This document shows positions 33,664 to 45,645 of a DNA stretch of 64,000 nucleotides, piece by piece. Source of the DNA: Coix lacryma-jobi var. lacryma-jobi (Eukaryota; Streptophyta; Magnoliopsida; Poales; Poaceae); contig CM019823.1 in NCBI GenBank assembly GCA_009763385.1, positions 29,355,668 through 29,419,667 on the forward strand, read 5' to 3'. The position numbers and the translations under genes are program-made. The notes beneath the pieces were generated by a model that searched no databases, was not told the origin of the DNA, and saw nothing but the letters and a program-made list of their open reading frames with translations. Position 1 is the first letter of the stretch, and each line of letters begins with the position of its first letter.

Positions 33664-35667
33664 AAGGGGCATGGTCCGTCGAGTAAGTCGTCAAAGTGGA
33701 TGGCTTGTTTCCCTTCTTCTGAGGCTCCATGGCTGCAACAGTATTGTCCCCTGTTCTCTTGCGGGTGTTTTGCTGAGGTGTGTGGTTGCCTCTCTGGATG
33801 TTACCTCGATCACCTTGCGTGTTCCTTTCGGGAAAGCGCTCCTATGTGCGTTCTTATGTCTCCATCATGGAGTTTACTGCCCGATGAAACTCATCGGCGG
33901 TGGTCGGGACATGCTTGATGAAGTCTTTGTAATTGTACCTTTCACAAATTCCATTGCCAAAAGGTCGATTACTTCTCGTTTGTGTTATGTCAGAAACTGT
34001 GGACCGGATCTCTGAGAAACATCTGTAGTACTCTCGCATTGTCTCATTTTTTTCTGCTGTTTGCAAGTCCTGAGCTTAGTCCGGGGATCTGATCTCTCGG
34101 GGACACCCGCAAGTTCTCTATGAAGATACGATGGAGTTGTTCCCAGGAGTCAATGGACTCGGGCCTAAGCCTGTCGAACCATGCAAGTGGCATTGTTTCT
34201 AGGGCCATGGGGAGAAAAAGCGCTTTGATATCGTTGCTTCCCCCTGCTAACTCGACTGCTTGAGCATACAGCCTGAGCCACCGTTTAGGTTCTGTCTTCC
34301 CATCGTACTTTGAGTAGTTCCCGGGCTTGAATTTCTATGGAAACGGGACTGCTCGGAGCCTTTGGGAGAAGCAAAGGAAGCGATCGACTGCGTCAGATGC
34401 TGCAATGTGACTCCTTTGTATGAAGATTCGGCTCCTCCTTCGGCTTGATCAGTCCTCGGTTGCCCAGGCGGCTCCTTACTGGTGCCCTGCCGAGTCGTTC
34501 ATGAACGGGCCGGCTCTGGCTTGGGTGGGATGACGCTTGTTCATCAGCTAAGGACTCAAGGTTTCGGCCCTTGAGTTGTAGCGCGGTAGTCTGAAGCATA
34601 ACCAATCGTCTCTCTTCATCAGGGGTGCGGTTGTCCTTGGCTCCCATCTCTGTGGCCAGAGCGATGATGTTCTGGTAAGGTGTCTGGTAGACCCTGTGGC
34701 CAGAAACCCTCATAAATTCAGGCTCAAGGTTGCGGAAGCAATCTTCTCGTCGGCGATTGTGATCATTCTGGGATTGATCCTCCTGGTGACGTTGAGAGCG
34801 AGCTTGACGCTCCGCGTCCTCTTCCAGGCGCCTCTGAGTATTATATTGCTCGAGTCGTACATGTAGCGCTCTATGGCTTCCTTTCGATGATTTGCTCGCC
34901 TTTTGCGAGCATCTTTTGCTTGATTCTTCCTTATTTTCTCTGCCTTTAAGGACTTGTTTTCATCGGGTCCTTCTGGGTCGTTGCCGGATATCATGCTCAA
35001 GGTTTCATCATCGCGAAGGACATCTGGAGAGTTGGAGGTTGTAGAGATGATTGATGTCCTGCCATGAATACTTCACGAGTGAAGCCTTGGTTTGTTGATC
35101 CCGGTGTAGCCGACTCTAAAGTAGAGGCACTGGAGTTTAGCTCTATTGAGGTCTCGTGTTCCTCAAAGGGAGCTGATGTCCGTGTTGGTATAGAAGTTGT
35201 TGGTCGATTGTGCCAACCAGCCTAGCCGGAGCTGGCTGTATTGGCCAATGGACAATGTTACCCTCCTTGGTAGAGCTGAAAACGAGTCCCTGCTGGGCTC
35301 CGGTCAAAGGAATTTGTTGAAACTCTTTGAATTTTGCGTCAATCAGGTCTTGGAAGTTTTTAGCCGAGTTCCGCAGTCCAAAGGTGATGCCATGTCTGGT
35401 GTCCGAGTCCTTTTCCTTTGCAGGGTTTGAGTCTGAGTAGGAGTCGGATGCTTTCAGTTGGCCCTCAGAATCTTGCGGATCTTGGATTGCTAGATTTGCA
35501 AGGTTCCGGGTGAGATCTTCCATCTTTGGCGTGGCTTGCGCTTCTGATTCCGTAGGGAGTTGTCGATGTAGCTTCCCTTGATCGTCCGCGATGCAAGTCC
35601 ACGAGCCAAAAATGAAAATTGATCCCGCCGAGAACATGTTGACGTGGTTCGTCGAGCTCTTGATCAT
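33664..35667 (-). pseudogene. Tat-type Gypsy gag, frame-broken
   Basis: ATG at 35667 starts MIKSSTNHVNMFSAGS. Then come a Glu/Asp/Lys-rich N-terminal region (DPQDSEGQLKASDSYSD), a basic stretch (KDARKRRANHRKEA), HRVYQTPYQNIIALATEMGA, the retrotransposon gag core (NDIKALFLPMALE, WEQLHRIF) and RPFGNGICERYNYKDFIKHV near 33900. Several stops and frame changes. The solo LTR at 29608 separates it from the protease. Confidence 0.7.
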
Positions 35668-35701
35668 CGAATCGTCGAGAGCCCCTACCTGGCGTGCCAG
35701 C

Positions 35702-36160
35702 TATCGGTGTTTGTTAACCGGCAACTCGTCTTGAGGATCTCAGACGATTTGTTCGGTGGGGATCAGCGTTCGTAGAACTCGGCGAGTACACAGGGACAAC
35801 GATTTATACTGGTTCATGCCGCTAAGTAGCGTAATACCTTACGTCCAGTGCGGCGTGTGCCTTGTGTTATGATTCAAGATTCAATTCTCTGGAGCCTGTG
35901 CCTACTTCCCCTTATATATCCGGGTAAAGCATAGCACAAACCGAGTCCTAGTCGGTTACAATAAAGGAGTCCTATTCTAACTACAAGACTTCCATTAAGA
36001 ACTCGACTAGGTTACAGCGAGAGTCCTAATCCAGTACACTTCGTATCATGTCTTCGGATCTCCCATTGCCATCCAGAATTAGTCGGAGTAATCATCGTTC
36101 GATGATATCTCTGACATCCTGGTCCGTCAGGCACCAGGTGGTCGTCGTGTGTGGCGTGGT
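35702..36160 (-). mobile_element. Tat-type LTR
   Basis: On the minus strand the LTR core starts TGTCAGAGATATCATCGAAC at 36116, and ends near ACAAACACCGATA at about 35702, followed by CTGGCACGCCAGGTAGGGG before gag. TTATATATCCGGG near 35920 lies on the plus strand; the minus strand has TATATAAGGGGAAGT as a TATA candidate. 36117-36160 is extra sequence of unclear origin. Confidence 0.65.
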
Positions 36161-36265
36161 TATCTATTAGTCTTGGAGCTTGCCGCTCCTAGACGATTTG
36201 GTGATTGTGTCTCCGTGAAGCACGCAAGGAGATTGTGCGGTGCTCTGGAGTTGGCTTTGTGAGGG

Positions 36266-37682
36266 TGTTGACACTTCTAGATATGAACAAATATTTATCC
36301 GCAAGTGCACAGATAAATATACCCATTGTAGCAGCATTTCACCCAGGTTGTCTAGGTATCGTTATTTATATTTTAACCGAGGGGAACAGTGAAGCGGGAA
36401 GCATTGGACATAAATGTGATTTAATGGTAGTGGAGATTACTATTCATTCATTAACTACTCACATGTCTGAACAGGGAAGACAAGATAAAAATAAATAATG
36501 AATAATAATAATAAAAATGGGAATTCTAGAGAAAGAGCGAACTACATGAATCAAGTAGAGCAGTCAGGAGATTAATTAAGAGATTCAAATCCTAAGTTAC
36601 TTCAGATTTACTAATCCTAGTGATTACTCTAGTTAATATACAATTATTTATAGCTATTAATCTATCATCCATGATCAAGGTACATTACTAATTAGAATCA
36701 AGAACAAAGTATCAATTCTAGCTTGCAACCGCGTCGTACTAAGGTCTACACTCGGGGGACGACTACAAAGGACTCAACAGGACTGTCACTCCTGCGATCT
36801 ACCTCTCGACCCGAGCATAGGATGTATTCGCAGGTAAACTAGGCCTAAACACCATGTTTACATCAGTTTGACCACTTAACTCTATCCGGAATAAAGCTAA
36901 GTACTTTACGAACATGATCATAAACTCTATCATAATCAGATATATATTAAATATATAACTAGAATAAACTCCAAAACTGAATAAACTGAAATATAATAAA
37001 GTAGCACACAGTCGAATAAAGATACAAATTACCAAATCTTCGACAGTGTTCCGGATACTCAGACGAAGCTTCTAGCCGGATATGCCGACGAAGTCACCCG
37101 CCTCTACTTGAACCTAGCTAGACTAAACTCTAAACTTGAAGTAGAGCCCTAACTCTCTCTCTCTCTAGAAACCCTAGTTCTACTCATGTCGGAAGATCTG
37201 AACTTCTCTTCTCTGTCTCTGTCCCATGGAGGGGGGGTCAGGGTCTGGTTATATAGCCCTAGGCGTGGAACCGTGACCGTTGGATCAAACCGACTTAAGG
37301 TACATCGAGATGAGTCCTCGAGGTCGGTGGGGAAGATTCTGGAAGGAGGAGGCGTGGGGGCCCGGGACCCGACCGACCGGTGGGCCCACCAGACCGATCG
37401 GTCCCACTGGGCAGGGTCTCGTGGTGCCCCGCCTCGTGGAGTCCTCTGGTGTCCTCTAGAGTCTTCTGGAGACTTCCTGACTTGGCGGTGGAGTAATCTA
37501 CGTCAGGTTCCTTCTTGGGGAAGCAATGTAGTCCTGTTTTCCTATCTAATCCCTGGAAAATATAGAATCACCAAAACTCGTGGAATTTGTCAGTTTAAAC
37601 CTCCTATTTCTAAGTTGGCAATTCTTTTTGGCATTTATTCATATTGTTGACAGTAAATAATGATAGTTTAATAGATGTCAAC
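36266..37682 (-). mobile_element. Athila 3' LTR
   Basis: Minus-strand start TGTTGACATCTATTAA at 37682 and end AAGTGTCAACA at 36266. Its last ~150 bp before AAGTGTCAACA are missing compared with the right-hand copy. It holds a CT microsatellite (37151-37168) and a TATA-like region. Confidence 0.85.
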
Positions 37683-38701
37683 AAACTCCCTCAAGCTAAC
37701 TTTTGCTAGTCCCTTAGCAAACATCGGGTTCTAAGAGCAAAATCTGTAAACTACCTTAATATCCAAGCCATCAACTGAAAACTTTCTTGAAAAGAAATTG
37801 GAAGAATTTTCATATATTTCCTTGGCCAATCTTTTACCTTAGTTCAGAATAATTGAAAGTTAAAACAATCAAGTCAGGCACTATGTCTCAAATTCCTCAT
37901 TCCAATTTTACTCCGGAGTTTTGCAAGATTTTCATAATAAAAGCTTAGAGAACCCCTGTATGACATCTTTCAAATTGCATATATTTTTAAGATTAAAAGC
38001 ACACTTTACTAAGTCAAAGTTCAGAGCTTAGGAAGAGAAATGTCATACTCTTAGATCAAGCATTTGAAATCTTTTTAAATTTGTCAACTCTTTACTGGCA
38101 TATTGTAATTAGAGGGACCATGGGCTATCATTCTTTTTCTTTTCATATTTTTATCACACACACTTTTTTTTCTGAGGTAGTTGGACACTTGTCCCTTTTT
38201 CTTTCCTCCTTATCATATTTTTGCATAGTCCCATGCCTCTAACACAATACTGCTTTGGAAGAGTGAATCTTTTATATTTATAGAAGCTTGATCTTTAGAG
38301 CATGATAAACCTCTCTACCATAGCTAAAGCTTAAAACAAGTAAGCAGCCTCAAAGTATGAATCATTTATTATCAGGCTTTAGTTATTATGTCATACAAGT
38401 TCTCATCATATGTTTGAAGTTTTCAAAATTAAAATTCTGGAGATTCATTGAAACTAAGAACAAGATAAATAGCAGCTCAGACTTTTTCGTCTCTAATCTC
38501 AACTATCCAAACTTTGGTTAAGATCATTATTTTGAGATTTTTCAATTAAAGATTTGAAAGAATTGTTCTGCAGTTGAGGCTATGTAAAGCAGCTCTCTTT
38601 TTTTAAAAAATTCTACTTCAAGTTTATTTTATTTAAGCATTAAACAAATACTAGTTAACAATACTAGACGCAAACAAATAACAAAGAGGGGTGCAAAATA
38701 C
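37683..38701. other. Athila 3' non-coding region
   Basis: Next to the LTR, the minus strand has the polypurine-like TTGAGGGAGTT immediately before TGTTGACATC. The rest is AT-rich without a gene. Confidence 0.55.
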
Positions 38702-40029
38702 TTACCTTAGGAATAGGGGGTCCTCCCCCAAGCTAGCTTCACTCGTACGGTGGTGGTGGCTGAGGTGGATTAATTCCCATGTGTCCGAAGAGGTAGCAGA
38801 AATTCTCGTTCGTCTGGGCGCCTTGATGATGTATCTCTTCAAGAGTGTGGTGCATGTCTTCTTGACCCGTCTCAAGATGAGTAAGACGAGTGTCGATGCC
38901 CTGGAAGTAAGGCCTCTGTGGTTCAGAAACTGGTGGTATGGCTGATGTTCTGGGTAGCCGTGGGTGGCATGGTAGGAGTATGGATGATGAGTGGCATCAT
39001 GAACGCCTCTCCCAGAGAAAGACATACGTCCTTCCTGGAAGTCATACATCGTATCCTCTTTGCGATATGGTGGAGTGTAATTGTGAAAGTTCCCTTGTCC
39101 CCATGAACCTTGTGGTGTATGTGGCTCGTAGGCAGTAGTATCTTCCCAAGCTTGATGGTGTGATGTAGATGGTCCAGCTCGTTCGAATCCTTGATAGTGA
39201 GTGTAAGCTGGTCCAGGTGGTGCAACATCTTCTCCTTGATATCTTGGGGCAGTGTTTCTAGTGAATCTTGTGGAGGGACTCCTTCCTACTCCCGTGCCAG
39301 GTCTCTGCAAGTCTAGCAAAAAGGTTTCCACGACATACAGACCAAGTGATCTGTTTGGCAACTCATATTCATTTGTATATCCTTTATATTGCATGTAGAG
39401 TTTGTTGTTCCTCTTCTTTATGAGATGTGCTTGACTGAAGAGGTAGAAACCTATTACTGGTCGTGGAGTGGAGATGTACATAATATTTTCATTTAAGTTT
39501 TGATTTCTAGCAAGATGAGTACCCAAGAAGTGATAGATATTGGGCCTTATAGAGTGTGGATGTAAGGCCAATAGTCTACCAAGAGTTTTACGGGTGAGAT
39601 TTTAGTTTTTTTGACCATGGCATACATAAGCTTTAATTCCTCAATCTAACAATATGACCCTCTTGCCTAGGAAAAAGAGTGAATCCTAGCCATTTGTGCA
39701 TTACTCGTAAAGCGGGGTTGTGTATATCATTAGTGCAAAGGTGATGATCTGTTTTCTTGCCAGTAATGTCCAACCAAAACTATCTCTATCAAAGCTTCTT
39801 AAGGCAACATCTATGTCTACAGTGCAATTTTCAGGAAAGCTCAAATTTAGACTGAATTGTTTCCATGTGAGAGTGATAGGTTCATTATACAGCCTAAAGC
39901 AGACATACGTGTCATCCGAGAGAGAGTGCAAAGAAATTCTAGTGCAAGCAATCTACAACCCTCCTCTGTGAGTTCCCAAGTGTTCTCCCACCCAATATTA
40001 TGAAAGACTAGATCGAACTCAGAGTCCAT
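38702..40029 (-). pseudogene. ATHILA-type third ORF (env-position ORF), frame-broken
   Basis: Minus-strand pieces, from right to left: SEFDLVFHNIGWENTWELTE, EEGCRLLALEFLCTL, CFRLYNEPITLTWKQFSLNL, FPENCTVDIDVALRSFDRDS, then ISTPRPVIGFYLFSQAHLIK, and a Gln/His/Tyr/Pro-rich C-terminal region (HYQGFERAGPSTSHHQAWED). This matches the ATHILA family ORF that lies downstream of pol in Athila elements (domain PF03078-like, by memory of the pattern). Its role is unsettled. At least three frame changes. Confidence 0.65.
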
Positions 40030-41135
40030 ACCTGTGTCTCAGAGAAATTGTGAATCAAAGGTAGGAGTATGGTTGTACTCTTTGTCACGATATTGCCTGA
40101 AGGTCCTTCTCGTAGGGTGTCTGAAGCTTGATGTGCCTTTCATGAAGAAGATCACGTTGCTCGGATCAGCTTGTGGTAGAAGATTGAGGCAGGGACGAAG
40201 TATCCATGTCCGAGCCTCCTTGTGATGAGCCAGCTCACGAACAGCTTCTTGTTGATCGGAAGGTGAGAGTGTTCTTCGCCTTTCTCAAGAAGTTGCTCAT
40301 CTTTGCTGCAAGAACAAGAGAGCACACAGACAAAACTAGTGGAACAAGTGAGGGTTAGAGCAAATAAATGTCAGAGAGTCAGCAGTCCAAAAGTCAGTAG
40401 TCCAGGAGTCAGTCGTTCAAGTTGGCATTTTTATTTGTCAGTCGTTCAAGTTGGCATTTTTATTTCAACTTCTCCTAGGTCATTAACTAATTGGACATCA
40501 CTTCCCCTCTCTTATTCAATTTTCTTGCTTGCTCTGACTATCCCTTTCTTCCTGCTACTAGCTCAAAGCTTCCTCCTCTATTCTCTCGTATCTTCACTCA
40601 CTCAGAAACTACCCCAAATAAAGTGCTAAGTGAACTCAAAATTGAAATTTCAAATTTCGAAGTGAGGTTAGTGTTTCTGAAGAGTGGAGTGTGTGGAGAG
40701 TGTGAGGGATGCTTGCCATTTTATAGGGAGAGAAGGGGATGGCCGGTCGGTCTAGTGGTGGGACCGACCGGTCCCCTCCTGGGCCCACTTCTCTCCAACT
40801 TTTCTCCCCCCCCTACCTTGCTCAAGTTCCCATTCTTCGGAACATATGCCGACGGTTTGCATGTGGTGGTAGGTGAGATGAGTGGTTGTGAGTGCATGTG
40901 ATAATTTGAAGTGATATGATGTGGGTCCCAGGTGTCTGTGGGTCCATATGTCTCTCGTATTTGTACAATGCAAGTATGCAAAAGAAATTACTTTTATGAT
41001 ACTATAGAAAACAAGGATTCTAATGATGAATTTCTTATATGTTTTTGTTGTCGTAGCAATAATACTTACGGGGTTCGTAAATATTAATTACATGGGGCCA
41101 ATTTTTGTGATATAATGATGATGCAATTTTTTTTT
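40030..41135. other. Athila internal non-coding sequence where pol would be
   Basis: No reverse transcriptase, RNase H or integrase motif in any frame. A 27-bp tandem duplication containing CAGTCGTTCAAGTTGGCATT lies at about 40410-40468. The deletion or replacement of pol falls here. Confidence 0.6.
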
Positions 41136-41870
41136 TTATTTTTCTATGCATGAGTAAATAAATATGAAGTGCAGAAAGTAAATGTTGATAACTACCGAGT
41201 TACCTCCGGCGAAGGTTCGGGGTTTAAAGTCCACCGAATTGGACTCTCCAGTCTTCTTTATTTTTTCTTGATGGGTCTCCACTTCCAGAGATAGCAGTCT
41301 TGTTTCTTGTGCTTCATGTTTTCTTGAGTTGAGCATTGAGCATTGTTCGGGTGGCCGTGGTTTGAATGAGAACTTTTCTTCCTTTCCGTTTATGGTGAAT
41401 TTGATCTCTCCACGCTCCGACATCAATGTGGGCCTTGGCGGTGCTCAAAAAGGTCTCCCTAGAATGAGTGATACTTTTGAGTCCGGGTGCATTTCTGGTA
41501 CCACAAAGTCCACTGGTACAAAAAACTCTCGAATCTTGACTGGGATGTTCTCAACAATTCCTATTGGGTATCTGAGTGATTGATCAGCTAGCTGAAGACA
41601 CATTGGTGTTGACACAAGTGCTGAATGGTTGAGCTTATAGTAGACTGATGCGGGCATCACGCTAACACTGGCTCCAAGATCACACAGTGCGTTGCTAAAC
41701 CATTGATTTCCAATTGAGCACTCAATAGTGGGGCATCCTGGGTTCTTCTTCTTCTCTGGTACTTGATTGAGGATAGCCGCACTACATTCTTCTGTCAGCT
41801 CGATTACTTCAGTAGTTGGCAATGGTCGTTTGTTGTTAAGTATATCCCTTACATACTTGGCATAGGCGGG
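41136..41870 (-). pseudogene. Athila protease region
   Basis: Minus strand: ECSAAILNQVPEKKKNPGCP, TIECSIGNQWFSNALCDLGA (the retropepsin-like LCDLGASVSVMP motif), YPIGIVENIPVKI, FVPVDFVVPEM and SLILGRPF. A further fragment (GEIKFTINGKEEKFSFKPRP) follows after a frame change. Typical of the Athila gag-pol junction. Confidence 0.8.
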
Positions 41871-42080
41871 TACCTGTAATGCATCTAGCAGAGGAATATT
41901 GATATATAATTTCTGATTACTTCAACTTCAACAAACTTACTGAACTATGCATCTAGCTTAGCGTTTTGATTTCTGCGTGGGAATGGTAGGACATTGGTGT
42001 TTTGAAATCCATTTGTATTTCTTCATTTTGCACTTCAGTCTCTTGAACTTCGTCATACCTTTCTTCTGCCCTCGGGGGTG

Positions 42081-43504
42081 TCACTGGTACTGTTTGTCTT
42101 CTTTGTGCTCCTTCTGGGTAAGGCGGATCTCGAGTGGTCCTCCCACGTCTAGTGGTGATCCCTTAATCTGCTCATGGTTAGTGGTAACAAGCAAAACAAC
42201 AGCCAATTGTGATAGTTGAATTTCTATTCTTCTATTATAATTGAGTTGATCCTTAATGGCAAAAGAAAATTCATCCATCTTAGCATTTATGTTTTCAAGA
42301 GTCTTATCATTTAAAGCAAGTCTTTTGGTAATGCTATCATTTATTCTAGCTTGTTCTAAAATTAGATCTCTTAAAGTAGGTTGCTTAAAATTGGAAGAAC
42401 CGAAATTACCGGTGTAATTATCTGGTTTGGGAGGTTGTTGTTGACGCCATCCTTGCTTGTGTAGAGTGGTAGAGTTATTGATGATGTTAGCTTCTTCTTG
42501 ATCTTCGGGAAATTCTATTCCCGAATATTCTCCACTTCTAGTTTGAGCATGAAATGCGTCTTGAATAGCTTGACGTTCTTCCTTGTAGTCGGCTCTCTGA
42601 GTGAGCCAATCCATAAGCACATCCATCCTGGTTGACAGTGCACACACTTCTTCTGGAACTTCTTCAATCTAGTGACAGGCGTTGAGTAGTAGTACTTGTT
42701 TCCAGCCCTGATTCTCAGCTATCTTATCCATTAAACATTCTACTTTTCCAAAAGTGAGTGACATGAATGATCCTTCAGCAGTGGCATCGAGTTGCTCACG
42801 TGTTCTTGGTAATAATCCATGATAAAATAGTTGCATGAGCAATTCGTTTCCTATTCCATGATGTGGGCATCTTAAGATTTGTTCCTAAAAACGCTCCCAA
42901 GCTTCTGGAATGGTTTCCTCCTTTTGTTGCTGAAAGTGAAAGTTGTAAAATCTTCCCCTTAAGATATTGATTTTGCTGATTGGGAAAATCTTGATAGAAA
43001 GGCCTCTGAACATTTCACCCATGTCTTGATGTTGTCCATGTTTGCATAGAACCACTGCTTCGCTTTTCCTTTCAGTGAGAAGGGAAAGAGACGAAGAAGT
43101 GTAATGTCCTGGGGAACGTCCTTGATGATGATAGTGCTTCCAATCTCCAAATCTTGTAGATGAGCAGTTGCATCTTCTTCCTCCTTTCCACCAAATGTAG
43201 TAGCTTGCACCATGTTGATAAGACTTGGCTTGAGCTCGAACTCAAGTTGTTCGTCTGGAGTGTAGTAGTCCGGCACGAATGTTCCTGACACTTGGAGTAG
43301 AGAACTCCACCAGCAGAGTCTTGTTGGCCATGGCTTGACTACTGGTGTTGATCTTCCACACGATCTAGTTGATTGTTGATTAGTAAGTGATGAATTACAC
43401 AACTGAACCTGTGTTACCCTATATATGATATAAACAAGAAAGACAAGGGTAAGCCTGCCAAGACATAGGTACAAGTTAATGAATGAGTAGTTGATTAATC
43501 TCAT
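42081..43504 (-). pseudogene. Athila gag
   Basis: Minus strand: FELKPSLINMVQATTFGGKE, LKGKAKQWFYA, then after a frame change FYNFHFQQQKEETIPEAWER, ILRCPHHGIGNELLMQLFYH and KVECLMDKIAENQGW, and then EEANIINNSTTLHKQGW, RDLILEQARINDSITKRLAL and INAKMDEFSFAIKDQLNYN. This is the standard Athila Gag order. Broken near 42960 and 42650. Confidence 0.8.
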
Positions 43505-43587
43505 TTGCCATGTTTAGTTTCCTAATAAGTTTTGTTTCCACTGATTTGCTGGTTTCCATTTGGATCCCGGTGGCTTCCGCTGCTCTT

Positions 43588-43604
43588 CCCCGGCAACGGC
43601 GCCA
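43588..43604 (-). promoter_or_regulatory. Athila primer binding site
   Basis: Minus strand TGGCGCCGTTGCCGGGG, the classical Athila PBS, eight bases inside the LTR end TGTCAACA (43613-43620). Confidence 0.8.
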
Positions 43605-43625
43605 TAAATGCTTGTTGACACTTAT

Positions 43626-45202
43626 TGACGCAAAACGTGACACCTCGTCGCGCCAAGCACACAGCAAGCCGAAAAGCTAGCTTCAATCGGGTGCCCGGAA
43701 TGTGCTGAACCCGAGACTTGCCAGTCGGTTTGACCTAAAAACCAACAAGGGAAAAACTGTGAGAATACCTTTGGAACATGCCGGTTAAAACCAGACATTC
43801 CATATGTACGGCTTTGAAAGCCAATCACGACGACACACAGCTATAGAAGCTGTCTGTCAGAACATGTTTATAAAGTCATTCGTCTAGCATGAGAACAGAG
43901 TATGTAAAGCATATTAACTGCTGAATGCATATGTAGAGAAAGACATGCTTGAACAAATTAAGATATTATAAACAGGTAACATGCAAATATAGATCTATTC
44001 AAATAACACATGCATAGGCTAATCCAACTAATCTGCTGCACGTTTAGTCTTCATAAACCGTCAGGTATAAACTCAAGCAAAGCTAATCACCGTCCACCGC
44101 ATGATACCACTTGCTATAAGTCTACACCACTCCTCTTATAATTAGATTAATCCACCGCATGATACAATCTAATTATAACAAGCTAAAAGCATGCATGTAT
44201 TTGAACAGATCTATAAAGGCTCATTACTCGTGTAAGCTTAACCAAAATCGGCAAACCAGCCGAATTGGGATCCATGAAGAAGGAACAAACAAGCAAGCAC
44301 GATTAAACTAATCTAAAACCTGCATCTGCCGCACGACACCTAGTTTTCATCAAAGCCTAACCATGATTGAGATGCATGAACCCACAACATGTGACAATCT
44401 AGATTGAAAGTTGATTCGGCCATCATGATCTTATGATTAAAAGAGAGCACAAGCAAACAACTCATGCGATAAGGCCGAACAAAGATCAATCTAGATTGGG
44501 CAAAAGAGTGTTACAGAATTAAATAAATAAAACATATAACACATGATAACTTAATGAATCTATTAGATCTACCAAATCTAATAGAGCCGATACTATTTTT
44601 ACTCATGACTTAATCCGCCGCACGATATAAGGCATAAGCAAAAACCTCCCGTCATAAGCTTAAATCCGCCGCACGATACTAAGCTTAACATACGAGACTA
44701 CTTGCATCATATCTAAACCACCCACCGCATGATACTAGACATGATAGCAAGGTTGCCGGTACTTATGGAGGTCGACGGATCGATGATTCCTCTCGAAGAA
44801 CTCGACGACACGACTAAGGACTCGAAGGTGGCACGGGGCCGGTTTGTATTGATGTGGTTGTGAACAGTTTTACAATGGTCAAGGGCTTATATTTATACCC
44901 TGGACGAAATATGAATCTTAGATGATTATGATCTGCAAATAAAATATGGAAAGATGTACCTATTCCTAATCTCTTTGGCGTCCTTCATCGTCACGTGTCT
45001 TCTCGTGCAAAATCGGCTTTACTTGCCATATTTGTTTCTCGAACAGAGTCACCGTTTTGCAAGATAGCCGACCGCACAGGCATTTGCCGAAACTCCGAGG
45101 ACCAAACAGCCACCTGATCGCTTGCCGAAATCTTTTCCCCCCACTGCTGGCTGTGTCCACTTGTCATATCCTCGTGCGTGCGAAAATCTGGTGTTAACAC
45201 AC
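43626..45202 (-). mobile_element. Solo LTR inside the end of the Athila 5' LTR
   Basis: Minus strand begins TGTGTTAACACCAGATTTTC after AAGTG and ends near GTTTTGCGTCAAT before AAGTGTCAACA, so AAGTG looks like a 5-bp target duplication of the Athila LTR terminus. The right edge is not a clean CA. It contains the constant-loop hairpin series. No coding region; identity of the parent family unknown. Confidence 0.6.
44080..44750. repeat. Series of hairpins with a constant CC(A/G)CCGCA(C/T)GATA loop
   Basis: The loop word occurs near 44093, 44151, 44327 (variant TGCCGCACGACA), 44614, 44666 and 44721. Flanks pair with each other but differ between copies: TTATAATTAGATT/AATCTAATTATAA (13 bp perfect, 44136-44148 with 44166-44178), ATCATATCTA/TAGACATGAT, TAAGCTTA/TAAGCTTA and ATGACTTA/TAAGGCAT. 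Confidence 0.75.
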
Positions 45203-45645
45203 ACTTCTTAATGCAATTGCCCATAATAAACTTTTGTGAACTAATTCTAGCAAAGGCCCTTAGAAATGTACGGGACTCAGACTTCCATTAAGAACTCGAC
45301 TAGGTTACAGCGAGAGTCCTAATCCAAGTACACTTCGTATCATGTCTTCGGATCTCCCATTGCCGTCCAGAATTAGTCGGAGTAATCATCGTTCGATGAT
45401 ATCTCTGACATCCTGGTCCGTCAGGCACTAGGTGGTCGTCGTGTGGGCGTGGTTATCTATTAGTCTTGGAGCTTGCCGGCTCCTAGACGGTTTGGTGATT
45501 GTGTCTCCGTGAAGCACGTAAGGAGATTGTGCGGTGCTCCGGAGTTGGCTTTGTGAGGGTGTTGACACTTCTTAATGCAATTGCCCATAATAAACTTTAG
45601 TGAACTGATTCTAGCAAAAGCCCTCAGAATGTACGGGACACTCCT
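45203..45645. repeat. Duplicated junction segment inside the Athila right LTR
   Basis: 45278-45569 repeats 35984-36273, which spans part of the Tat LTR, the SIRE-like LTR piece and the Athila end TGTTGACA. It is bracketed by two copies of an Athila LTR tail (CTTCTTAATGCAATTGCCCA) at 45204-45277 and 45570-45640. Confidence 0.85.

Larger units (their letters stand above)
28236..36160 (-). mobile_element. Tat-lineage Gypsy retrotransposon fragment, 3' part missing
   Basis: Reads on the minus strand as LTR (35702-36160), gag, a solo-LTR insertion, then protease and the start of RT, ending abruptly at 28236. RNase H, integrase and the 3' LTR are absent. TATCTA occurs at both edges (28230-28235 and 36161-36166), and the flanking SIRE-like LTR is continuous across it, so the truncated unit seems to have entered, or been cut down, at one site. 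Confidence 0.7.
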
